From: Gliomastix tumulicola
Taxonomy: Eukaryota > Ascomycota > Sordariomycetes > Hypocreales > Bionectriaceae
Length of the DNA: 64,000 nt
Assembly: GCA_001599755.1 (NCBI GenBank)
Contig: BCHX01000001.1
Coordinates: 3,224,001 to 3,288,000 of the forward strand
Direction: 5' to 3'
Every line of letters begins with the position of its first letter. Position 1 is the first letter of the stretch. The notes beneath the pieces are model-generated. The model was not told the DNA's origin. It saw only the letters and a list, made by a program, of their open reading frames with translations, and made no database searches. Of the stretch, positions 55,701-64,000 are shown in pieces. Both the position numbers and the translations under genes were made by a program.

Positions 55701-55800
55701 ATACAAGGCTTCGATGCTGACAGATGTTATGCAGGAGAGGGAAATAGAAAGCATTCGTAGGTACCAGAGTCGGGTATGTACTCGCAGTCTCCTTTCCGAT

Positions 55801-56814
55801 TCAATACGTCTGTGAGCATGAACATTGATCTTTCTTGATCTTAAGAATGACTTCCCGGGTTTTCTCTAGGCTGTGAAAATCATTCTCTGGCGCAGAGAGC
55901 TCTGCACCATCCAGTTCCCAATCCCCTGTACCTGCCTTGGAATCCAGATCCTCTCCAATTGGCCTCGCAGAATCAAAGTCAATAATGACAGGCCTATTCT
56001 CGCTGTCCATCATGATGTTGGATGGACTGATATCGTTGTGTGCCAGTCCAAGCCCGTGTAGGTGGCGAATGCCGCCGTCTAGTGCCTTATAGCAGGCAAG
56101 CCTATCCGCCTCGGTCACGTTCGTCGCCCTGTTGAGCCATTGCGTGATGGTTTGGGCATAGTATGCAAAGCAAAGACCGACAATCCTTTCATCTTCAACA
56201 AGACAGCCGTGATATTTTGCAACGCCGGGGCGCGGGTGCTTCTTGAGGACCTCGCATACTTCGGCCTCTTGCAACACAAGGGCAGCGATGCTACCGCTAT
56301 CCTGGGGGTCCCACGATATGAGTGAGGGCCTTTTCACGTAAACATCGGGAGATGGAGGCACTAGGACCGCGGTGAGGCCTCGTTTGAACGCCAGGCAGAA
56401 ATCTTGTCGCGGGATTGGTCGGCGTTCAAGGGCTTCCAGCTCTAGGCCATGCAGCGGCGGGCCCCTTTTGTCGGTCGTAGCATGGAAGAAAGAATCGCCC
56501 TGGCCGAGGAGGAGTAGGGTCCGGCTGAAGACGTACTCCCCATCCTCGTCTTCCTTGAACTCTTCACTGTGTTCGATGAGGTGTAGCCTTTCGGGGTCCA
56601 GTTTGGGCTTCTTCTCTGGCTCTGGCTCTGAACTCGACCTTGCCCTCTTCAACTGTTCCATACTTCCATCTGGCTCTCGCTCGACGACCGGAGGCGATGC
56701 TATAAGCCGCAATGCATGCCCTGGGGCGGTCATGTCTCGCTGAACTGCGAAGTCAATCAGTAGAAATTCTGGAGCCTGGAATAGCTCGTACCTGTCGCAC
56801 TTTGCTTGACGCAA
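55801..56814 (-). CDS. protein-kinase-like fold protein (APH/RIO-like)
   Basis: An intronless frame of 337 residues. An N-terminal region of about 150 residues has an NLS-like KKPKLDPE and an acidic stretch. The kinase-like part then begins with VYVKRP (Lys161 as candidate ATP lysine) and LQEAEV (Glu184 partner). The catalytic loop is GLAHNDISPSNIMMD (Asp261, Asn266) and the metal-binding VIIDFDSARP replaces DFG. HND instead of HRD and the short C-lobe resemble aminoglycoside-phosphotransferase and other atypical kinases frequent in fungi. The substrate is unknown. The in-frame Met at 56733 is an alternative start. It ends at the edge of the gene desert. Confidence 0.78.
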   Translation of the reverse strand: MRQAKCDRYELFQAPEFLLIDFAVQRDMTAPGHALRLIASPPVVEREPDGSMEQLKRARSSSEPEPEKKPKLDPERLHLIEHSEEFKEDEDGEYVFSRTLLLLGQGDSFFHATTDKRGPPLHGLELEALERRPIPRQDFCLAFKRGLTAVLVPPSPDVYVKRPSLISWDPQDSGSIAALVLQEAEVCEVLKKHPRPGVAKYHGCLVEDERIVGLCFAYYAQTITQWLNRATNVTEADRLACYKALDGGIRHLHGLGLAHNDISPSNIMMDSENRPVIIDFDSARPIGEDLDSKAGTGDWELDGAELSAPENDFHSLEKTREVILKIKKDQCSCSQTY

Positions 56815-56970
56815 ACTGGCAGCTGGCCCAGTCCCTTTATATTTCTTTTTCTTTGTTTTGCTCCCTTTTGCTCAGCGATAAGGAGCAAAGCAACCCAGAA
56901 CTCTAAGCAGGACCGTAGAAATGCAATAAGTAGTTGTTAGACAAAGAAAGGCATGAAAAACCCAACGTTC

Positions 56971-57561
56971 TCAAAGCCATCCGTATCTCTGCACTGTCAT
57001 GTCGGAGTGCGCACGGTATTCGGCGGCCTCCTCTTCGGTCACGCGGAAAGGCCTCTCACAATGGTAGATTCCAGCTGCGACACTGCAAGTCTGTAACCGT
57101 TAGTCTGCAGGATTGAAATGGAATAGGGAGAAATCAGGCTCACTGATATCCCGATGAAGGGCAATCTCATGCAAAGCATCGAGGGCAAAGCATCCATGGT
57201 AGTACCACTCGATGTCGCGAATGGGAAACTTCGTCTGGACCCTCTTGCATGCAGGATCCAGGCCCTCCTCGGTGCTCTTGTCGTGAACACATTGTGCCCA
57301 GGCGGCGTGTTCGGTCGTTGATAACTTCAAACTAAGCTTCAGAAAGATAATCTTCTCGTTGATCTCATACCGAAATCCGTGTTCCTTGATCCTCTCCTCT
57401 TGCGCATTCGTCAACTGGTCCCAGGTCATGTGTTCCCAGGGAAGGTTATAGTCGAGCAGCGCTTCCAGGAGTGCGCCGACGGAGATGGGCATGCCCGGCA
57501 TTGTGTAGTTTTGGAAAGCCAGGGCTGGCACGATTAGGAAGAGCGAATTCGACAACTTCAT
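56971..57561 (-). CDS. small secreted protein, unknown function
   Basis: Two exons (57561-57144, 57074-56971) give 173 residues. MKLSNSLFLIVPALAFQ is a short signal peptide, so this Met is preferred to the in-frame one at 57612. The body is helix-rich (LLEALLDYNLPWEHMTWDQL; EERIKEHGFRYEINEK) with Cys in AQCVHDK and DPACKRV. The 69 bp intron (57075-57143, donor GTGAGC, branch ACTAAC, acceptor CGCAG) links RDI to GIYHCERPFRVTEEEAAEYR and ends TVQRYGWL. The unspliced reading stops 14 residues later and lacks the last Cys. No family is recognised. The nearest genes are the kinase-like protein (same strand) and RPE1. Confidence 0.65.
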
Positions 57562-57952
57562 GAGGAGCGAAGAAGAGCTGTCATAGACTACCCTTAGAAA
57601 ACTTGCAAGCAAAGTTTTGAAGGCAGAGTCCGGGGAAGAAGTCTCAATCAGGGCAGAGGCGTAGTTATTTTATATACCTTTAGGTCTTCAAAATTGGCAT
57701 GGCTGAACAAGGTCTGAATTCCAGAGGTCGGGCTGCGTGTGAGCCATACCAATAGTGAATGCACGTAGCAGGTAGGCCCGTCTTGAGGGGCTAGATACAC
57801 GATATCACACGAATTATATTCCCTGTAGTATATCTAAATACGCTTGATATGTTCCCTTAGTAATTGAATGACGTGTAGCTCCGGGTGTAGCCTCGCTCTT
57901 CGGGGCGCGGGCTCTGCGAGCACATGTCAATCTTCAGTCTCGAACATGCCCT
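57562..57952. other. intergenic, small-secreted-protein promoter
   Basis: About 390 bp between the secreted protein and the stop of RPE1, both minus. It contains TATATACC at about 57673 that could act in the secreted gene's promoter. Nothing else is seen. Confidence 0.5.
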
Positions 57953-58911
57953 CTATAGCTTTCCCCTCCTATCGTCCACGGCTTTCCGCAACGCTGAGAT
58001 GACCTCTGACGGGTCTTTGGCACCAAAAACAGCACTTCCCGCAACGATGACGTTGGCACCGGCGTCGGCAGCTTGGTCGATGGTTCCGGGACCCAAGCCA
58101 CCATCCACCTCAATGCTCAGTTCAGGGTACCTCTTCCTGAGCTCCTGCACCTTTGGCAGCTCCGAGGCCATGAACTTCTGTCCCCCGAACCCAGGGTGGA
58201 CAGTCATAACGAGGACCATCTATTAGTGGGAGAAGAAAGTTAGAGAGAATCCAGACGCCAGAGCAGTGCAGGGGACAAGGGGATGTACATCAGGCTTCTC
58301 CTTCTCGTCTGTGCCCTCTAGGATATCCCATAGCACATCGACCGGGGTATCGGGCTTGATGGCGATTCCTGCAAGCAGGCCCTGGTCGTGGATGTAGCGG
58401 ATCAGCTCCTTGGGCGTCGTCTTTAGGTCGGTGGTCTGCTCGGGGCTCTCTGCGGCGCTGGAGAAGGCGGCCTCGTAGTGGAAACAGTAAAGATCGCAGC
58501 CTGCTTTCTGGAATTCCTTGACCCATTTCTTAGGCTATAGGAGTATGAGCACTCATCCATGCAAGCTTCTCACTGGATCTGTCTGGGACCGCGCGAACCT
58601 CAGCAATCATCATGTGGCAGTCAAAGGTGCCCCGTCCTTTTGCCTCAGATGGCTTTTCGACATGACTTCTGATCTTCGCGACGACTGGCGCTCCGAATGT
58701 GATGTTTGGTACAAAGTGGCCGTCCCTGGAGCACGATATCGCGTGAGTTGAAGGAAGGATGTAGTCAATCCCCGCGTCAGTGAGGGGTCACTAACATGAT
58801 ATCAACATGTAGCCAGTCAGCCCCCTGCTCCATGGTGCGGGCACAGTCCGCCCCGAGCTGGGCAAAGTCTGCCGACAGAATAGACGGAGCGATGATTGCG
58901 CTAGGAGCCAT
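57953..58911 (-). CDS. rpe1: ribulose-phosphate 3-epimerase
   Basis: Four exons (58911-58796, 58725-58599, 58534-58289, 58219-57953) give 251 residues. It interconverts ribulose-5-phosphate and xylulose-5-phosphate in the pentose phosphate pathway (cytosol). TIM-barrel signatures are IIAPSILSADFAQLG, the metal/catalytic HVDIMDGHFVPNITFG (formed across intron 1), FDCHMMIAEP, MTVHPGFGGQKF and the phosphate-binding SIEVDGGLG / VIVAGSAVFG. Introns are 70, 64 and 69 bp; donors GTTAGT, GTTCGC and GTACAT are weaker than average but each restores the conserved sequence exactly. It shares a 429 bp divergent promoter region with SDH1. Confidence 0.95.
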
Positions 58912-59340
58912 TTTGACCAAGGTGAAATGTGATGATGGTTGATCAGAGAGAGCAATTGCTCATGACGCAGTTGGTACCTCTTCTTGCAGCGAGGGGAGGA
59001 GTAAACTGGGCCTTGATTACCTAAGGGGCATCTGACCAATGAAGAGCGAGGTAAAACGATTACCCAGACTGTGGGGCAATTCTGAGTCTTGGAGTCAGAG
59101 AGTCACAAGTCAATCTCGAACTGGCCTGGGAAGGAGCCGGAGGACCACAGCTTGGTCCCCACTCTCATACCTTAGTCATCACGGAACACGCGCTGATTGG
59201 CTTAGCATGAGCCGAGGGGGAGCCGAGGCGAGTTTTCGAATTATCGTTGGCCATCGCCTTCATTCCCTGACCAAACGTCGTCAATCGATCATCACAAGCT
59301 GTGCAATTGCCTGCACCATTGCGCCGCGCCTCAAGGAACA
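58912..59340. promoter_or_regulatory. divergent RPE1-SDH1 promoter region
   Basis: A 429 bp head-to-head spacer. It carries CCAAT on the minus strand (ATTGG, 59196-59200), 141 nt before the SDH1 ATG. No ORF of note interrupts it. The two genes could be co-regulated from it; this is inferred. Confidence 0.6.
59196..59200 (-). promoter_or_regulatory. CCAAT box (HAP/NF-Y type)
   Basis: ATTGG on the plus strand (GCCAATCAGCG on minus). The CCAAT-binding complex controls many respiratory genes in fungi, so a site before SDH1 is plausible. Use is inferred. Confidence 0.4.
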
Positions 59341-61574
59341 ATGGCTTCTTCCATGGCACTTAGGAGATTGACCTCCGGGCCGCTCTCCCGTCTCACACGA
59401 CCTCAGACTAGGGCCTTCTCATCGACCCGATTGAATGGTAAGCCACTCCCGACCCGACATCATGGACGACAGAAGATTTGCCATTGCTCGTGCTGACCAC
59501 GCGACTCCAAACGAACAGCTCGCGTCATTGCCAACGGACCCTTGAGGGCAAAGGAGGCCTCGCCTTTCGTGAGCACCAAGTATCCTGTCATTGTATGTGG
59601 TACCCTACTCCTTCCTCCCACGGACACACCGTGGCTGATCATGCGCCTTTCCACCTAGGACCACGAGTACGATGCCATTGTCGTCGGAGCCGGCGGCTCT
59701 GGCCTGCGCGCTGCTTTCGGTCTTGCCGAGGCCGGCTTCAACACTGCCTGCATCTCCAAGCTCTTCCCTACACGAAGCCACACCGTGGCCGCGCAGGGCG
59801 GTATCAATGCTGCGCTGGGTAACATGCACGAGGACGATTGGAGGTGGCACATGTACGATACCGTCAAGGGTTCCGACTGGCTCGGAGACCAGGACGCTAT
59901 TCACTACATGACCCGTGAGGCCCCGGCTTCAATCATTGAGCTCGAGCATTACGGCTGCCCCTTCTCCCGAACTGAGGATGGAAAGATGTACGTCACCACT
60001 CTCACCTACGCGCCGCCTTCACGGGCAGTCCAGGTCTTGTCTACTAGGTTGCTAACAAACCTCGTCTACTTAGCTACCAGCGTGCCTTTGGTGGTCAATC
60101 TCAGAAGTACGGCAAGGGTGGTCAGGCCTACCGATGCTGCGCTGCCGCCGACCGAACTGGACACGCTCTCCTTCATACGCTCTATGGACAATCTCTCCGC
60201 CACAACACCAACTACTTCATCGAATACTTCGCGCTTGATCTGATCATGCAGGATGGTGAGTGCCGTGGTGTCCTGGCTTACAACCAGGAGGACGGCACTC
60301 TGCACCGTTTCCTGGCTAACAACACTGTCCTGGCTACCGGTGGATATGGTCGTGCCTACTTCAGCTGCACATCTGCTCACACGTGCACGGGTGACGGATC
60401 TGCCATGGTCGCCCGTGCTGGTCTCCCCAATCAGGATCTCGAGTTCGTTCAGTTCCACCCTACTGGTATTTACGGTGCTGGTTGCCTCATCACTGAGGGC
60501 GCTCGTGGTGAGGGTGGCTACCTCCTGAACTCGGAGGGTGAGCGCTTCATGGAGCGATATGCCCCGACCGCCAAGGATCTTGCCTCTCGTGACGTCGTTT
60601 CGCGTTCGATGACGATGGAGATCCGCGACGGCCGTGGTGTTGGTGCTGACAAGGACCATATCTTCCTCCAGCTGAGCCATCTGCCCGCCGAGGTGCTCGC
60701 TGAGCGTCTGCCCGGTATCTCTGAGACTGCTGGTATCTTCGCTGGTGTCGACGTTCGCAAGCAGCCCATCCCTGTGCTTCCCACCGTCCACTACAACATG
60801 GGTGGCATCCCCACGCGATACACTGGTGAGGTCCTCACCGTGGATGAGGCCGGCAACGACCAGGTCGTCCCTGGCCTCTTCGCCTGCGGTGAAGCCGCTT
60901 GCGTGTCGGTCCACGGTGCTAACCGACTTGGTGCTAACTCTCTGCTCGATCTGGTCGTCTTTGGCCGTGCTGTCTCTCACACGATTCGCGACAACTTCAC
61001 CCCTGGTACCAAGCTTAAGCCTGTTGCTGCTGATGCTGGAGCTGATCACATCGAGGTCCTTGACAAGGTCCGAACATCTGATGGCCCCAAGAGCACTGCC
61101 GAGGTTCGTCTGGCTATGCAGAAGGCTATGCAGACTGATGTCAGCGTCTTCCGTACCCAGGAGAGCTTGGACGAGGGTGTGCGAAAGATGACTGAGATCG
61201 ATGCCATGTTCCCCGAGGTCGGCATCAAGGACCGCAGCATGATCTGGAACTCTGATCTTGTCGAGACCCTCGAGCTGAGGAACCTTCTCACTTGCGCGTA
61301 AGTTCTCCCATGAAGAAGTGTAACTCTCTACCAGGTGCTGACGATTGGACACAGGACACAAACCGCCACCTCTGCGGCTAACCGAAAGGAGTCCCGTGGT
61401 GCTCACGCCCGTGAGGACTTCCCTGACCGAGACGACGAGAACTGGATGAAGCACACTCTCTCTTTCCAGAAGTCCCCTCACGGCAAGGTCGACCTCTCGT
61501 ACCGTCGCGTCATTGCCAACACCCTGGACGAGAACGAGTGCAAGCCCGTGCCGCCTTTCAAGCGTGTATACTAA
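59341..61574 (+). CDS. sdh1: succinate dehydrogenase flavoprotein subunit
   Basis: Five exons (59341-59437, 59519-59592, 59659-59987, 60074-61297, 61355-61574) give 647 residues. The start MASSMALRRLTSGPLSRLTR is an Arg/Ser presequence. FAD-binding follows as AIVVGAGGSGLRAAFGLAE and TRSHTVAAQGGINAAL, whose His98 links covalently to FAD. QFHPTGIYGAG, the dicarboxylate-binding HGANRLGANSLLDLVVFGRA and ESRGAHAREDFPDRDDENW complete the family. Intron 3 joins DGKI to YQRAFGG; intron 4 joins LTCA to TQTAT. Introns are 81, 66, 86 and 57 bp. It is the catalytic part of complex II, oxidising succinate in the TCA cycle at the mitochondrial inner membrane. Confidence 0.97.
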
Positions 61575-61975
61575 GCTCCCTGTTTCCTAAGCCCTCCTTT
61601 ATATGATAGAATGTATCCAGGTAATGGTGTTGGGAAAGCTGTTAAGAGGGATTCGCCTTGTATCCTAGTGTTAACGGAGGGGAATGCCAACGCAGAAACC
61701 ACAAAACAGCAAGTCAAAAACAAGACAAAATAGCTATTTTATTGTACCACGTCTACTACATCACCATGTGCGCTCTTTTCCCTTCCTTCTTGGCGTGATG
61801 CTTGGTCCGGAGTCTGCCCAGATGCCGAAAGTCTTTATGGTTGTCTCGGTAGCCCGCTCTTCAACTCTGCAGGAGATGTTGATAAGTCTCACCCATTCTA
61901 GTGTAATCCGTCATTCTATAAGTAGTACCTATTCTATGAGTATCATAAGAACCGCCACGAGTCTCAGTCGTGCCA
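61575..61975. other. convergent 3' intergenic region
   Basis: Lies between the SDH1 stop and the stop of the HAD phosphatase. It is AT-rich 3' UTR-like sequence; the plus-strand ORF of 115 codons (61684-62031) is a low-quality frame. No gene is seen. Confidence 0.5.
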
Positions 61976-62811
61976 TCATTTCAAAACATTTGAAATCTCA
62001 ATCACGACTCTGCCCCCTTCCACCTTCATAGCTCTCACCGAGTCGAGGTCCGTGACAACCCAGTCCGGCTCGGCCGCGACGACCTGCTCCAGGGTGTGGC
62101 TCGTCACCAACCCGATGACCTTGCACCCGGCGGCCTTGCCAGACTTGATCCCCGCGGGGCTGTCTTCGAGCACGAGGATCTCCTTGCCCGGATCCGCGAG
62201 CCCGAGCTTCTCGCGCCCAAGCACGTAGCAGGCCGGGTCCGGCTTGCCGTTCTGCACCGACTCGGCGGTGACGAGGTGCTCCGGGACGGCGAAGTTGAGG
62301 ACCCGGAGCCAGCCGCCGACGAGGGGCGTGGTGCCGGAGGTGACGATGGTCCAGGGGGCGGCGAGGGCGATGAGCTCGTCGAGGAGGCGGCGCGCGCCGG
62401 GGATCTCGACGGCGTCGTCGCCGTGTTCTACAGGCAGACGGCCCTCCATCTCCTTGACATCTAGGGGGTGAGAAGTGTCAGTTGAGCGGAACTGCTATAG
62501 TTGCACATGTCTTAAGAAGATCTGTCTACGCACACTCCCAGTTTGCCTTCTCAGGGGCGAGGATCTTGAGGATGTCTATGCTCCTTCGGCCATGAGATGT
62601 TTCTAGGATGACCTCGGGGTCGACGCCAATCTCGCCACCGACACTATAGAATATTTTTAGCAATAGTAGGTGGTTACGGAACGGGGGTGCAGGCGTACGT
62701 ATGCCAGTGCTTGATGACGGCTGGCGTCGAGTCGATGATGGTTCCGTCCATATCGAAGAGGAAGCCATCAAAGGACACCAACTCTGGCGAGCTTTCCGGT
62801 TTTGACCCCAT
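61976..62811 (-). CDS. HAD-family sugar/glycerol phosphatase (GPP/DOG-like)
   Basis: Three exons (62811-62699, 62643-62534, 62460-61976) give 235 residues. HAD motif I is FLFDMDGTIIDS (both Asp), motif II TIVTSGTTPLV, motif III lysine in NGKPDPACYV, and motif IV LVLEDSPAGIKSGKAAG. This is a subfamily IA (cap type 1) phosphatase of the group that includes yeast glycerol-3-phosphate phosphatase and 2-deoxyglucose-6-phosphatase. The exact substrate cannot be told from sequence. The 55 bp intron (GTACGC..CTATAG) joins HWHT to VGGEIG. The second intron (62461-62533) uses donor GTGCGT and acceptor CCTAG and gives WEYVKEME; a donor two bases away would break the frame. The large last exon is GC-rich. 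Confidence 0.88.
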
Positions 62812-63461
62812 TGCGTATGATTGTGCCGAGAAAAGTCGGGGGTCTGGCTACGAATACTCCAAATGTAGGAATTGCAGAATGGAGGTCGATACAGGAAGAG
62901 TTGAGGTAGTATCGGTGTAAAGTCCTGGACACCCGTAGAGATATAGGTTAAGCATTCAACTTAGCGGTGGTGAATGACCTCTATTCTTCTGGTGGACGGC
63001 CAGACTCCACTAGGAAACTCCGCCATAGAGCAGCAGCGGTATGTCCTACTTTGGGAGCTTCAATGACTCTTTCACATATCGACTAGGTAATACCAACGGA
63101 CAGCTACACGTGCCTTTGAGGGTCGCTAGCAAGTGCCTGAAGCAGCTTCTGACGGAAAAGGATTGGTGTTGCCGGCAGATCAATTTGATGGAGGTGGTCA
63201 GGATGGCTGGGAATAGGTACGTACTCCGTTCCTGACACGACCCCACCTCACTCTAAATGGGCGTGGATGGTGGGGCTTCTCCAACCGCGTCTTCAAGGCG
63301 CGGTGCAAGTCCCTCTAGCATTCTTCTCCCACTCCATTACCCTCACTTTATACCACACTGCCGGTCAATTTGTTGTTTATTCCGGCTTGAGCTCGTGACT
63401 TCTTGTTCCTGATTGATATTTAGCCATGTCATACTGCGAATGATACCATCCATCCTCCTTC
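62812..63461. other. divergent promoter region
   Basis: A 650 bp head-to-head region between the HAD phosphatase and the right-edge gene. It has short ORFs only (64-66 codons) and a CT/T-rich leader before 63462. No other feature is seen. Confidence 0.55.
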
Positions 63462-64000
63462 ATGTCGTCTCCCGTGGTCAGCGGCGTAGACGCGTCGCCG
63501 TATCCGCACCCTCACTCACGCATCCTCACGCCCAGCTCCGAGTCCAGTCACCACCGCTCCGAGGGAGCCTGCGCACCCAATGGCGATAGCAATGGGAAGC
63601 AGAAACACCGATCAGCCTCGGCTGCCATGGACCATCTCCTCAGACCACCGATTTTCCTCAAGGTTAGCTCGCTTCCAAGCTTTTAAGCTGAAGGTAGACG
63701 CGCTGGACTGGACACTGACGTAGCCACTCCCTAAGGCTCACCCGCACAGCATTCACGCCCAGCCACGAGCCCTGCAGCCACTGATGCTCCTGCCTCGAAA
63801 ATATCTCCCGCTCAGCTCCTTCGACATGGCCGCACCCCAAGGAGACCTGCCCCGAAGCCGCTTCTACGAGTCGAGCATCAAGATCCTCGAACTGGAGAGC
63901 CGATTGGGCTCGGCATGCCCTGTCATGCTCGCACGAAACGAGAGCAAGGGAATTGTCTACGCTATCGAGAGGCAGGAAGATGGGCTGTTCGTCGCCTGCA
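63462..64000 (+). CDS. unidentified gene, 3' part beyond the window
   Basis: Exon 1 (63462-63662) encodes a Ser/His/Pro-rich start MSSPVVSGVDASPYPHPHSR. A 61 bp intron (63663-63723, GTTAGC, branch CTGAC, acceptor GTAG) joins PPIFLK to PLPKAHPHSI. Exon 2 stays open to the right edge. After a disordered segment it turns into an ordered-looking sequence (RFYESSIKILELESRLGSAC; VYAIERQEDGLFVAC), so a domain starts here and is cut by the window. There is no signal peptide. I do not recognise the family. At least 159 residues lie inside the window. Confidence 0.7.

Larger units (their letters stand above)
47073..55800. other. 8.7-kb gene desert upstream of the homeodomain gene
   Basis: No frame in this stretch shows a domain, coherent codon use or splice-linked continuation. 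The longest ORFs (187 codons at 51456-52019 plus; 185 codons at 47747-48304 minus) are Pro/Arg/Ser/Cys-rich chance products. The segment contains a TATATA near 47673 that could serve the homeodomain gene (about 600 nt leader), pyrimidine-rich stretches (47580-49240) and a GT-rich alternating tract at 52753-52798. It is not AT-rich, has no transposon remnant that I can recognise, and is not strongly RIP-like by eye. It is probably regulatory sequence and long 5' leader. Confidence 0.5.

Noticed and set aside
60066..61481. 471-codon ORF antisense to SDH1 exon 4
   Set aside because: It is the mirror of a strongly biased coding exon and has Ser/Thr/Val-rich low-information sequence with no start context or domain. 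SDH1 on the other strand is certain.
1..64000. Transposons, CRISPR arrays, prophage or viral remnants
   Set aside because: No transposase, reverse transcriptase, long terminal repeat, regularly spaced repeats or viral hallmark is visible. The simple repeats found are short and isolated.

Overview
The window is nuclear DNA from a filamentous ascomycete, most likely a Sordariomycete. Genes lie on both strands and carry 55-170 bp introns with GTRNGT-like donors, CTRAC/CTGAC branch points and YAG acceptors. The gene set includes a CFEM protein, a Zn2Cys6 regulator, Def1, TRP4 and a fungal-type homeodomain factor. Placement in the Hypocreales is a guess from overall look, not something the sequence proves. 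One ambiguous base (N at 19554) points to a draft assembly.

Layout. 1-4.5 kb: a CFEM GPI-anchored protein and the PP2A methylesterase Ppe1, both minus. 4.5-8.7 kb: a stretch without a convincing gene, rich in simple repeats. 8.7-15.1 kb: a short Zn2Cys6 regulator (plus), a DUF202 membrane protein (minus), the Tpa1/Ofd1 dioxygenase (plus) and a conserved-looking orphan (minus). 16.6-29.7 kb: Def1 and a DHA2-type MFS transporter (plus), a Dnf3-like P4-ATPase and a secreted L-asparaginase (minus). 31.5-40.4 kb: TFIIB (minus) divergent from TRP4 (plus), a small membrane protein (minus), a mitochondrial class III CoA-transferase and a PHD-finger protein (plus). 40.7-47.1 kb (all minus): a Cys-rich secreted orphan, an ASNSD1-like asparagine synthetase homologue, an intron-containing tRNA-Glu(CTC) and a homeodomain regulator. 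47.1-55.8 kb: an 8.7 kb gene desert upstream of the homeodomain gene. 55.8-64 kb: a kinase-like protein and a small secreted protein (minus), ribulose-phosphate 3-epimerase (minus) divergent from SDH1 (plus), a HAD phosphatase (minus), and the start of an unidentified gene that runs off the right edge (plus).

The genes are mostly independent housekeeping units: transcription (TFIIB, Def1, PHD), translation (tRNA, Tpa1), primary metabolism (TRP4, RPE1, SDH1, CoA-transferase, asparaginase, ASNSD1), membranes (P4-ATPase, MFS, DUF202) and regulators (Zn2Cys6, homeodomain). I see no biosynthetic cluster, transposon, CRISPR array or virus. The points most worth a second look are the two repeat-bearing deserts, the two secreted orphans, an inverted pair of CACGTG boxes before the PHD gene, two Gcn4/CPC1-type sites before TRP4, and a long open extension in front of TFIIB. 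Exon boundaries were derived by hand from splice signals and frame continuity. Every spliced model listed sums to a multiple of three, except the right-edge gene, which is cut by the window.
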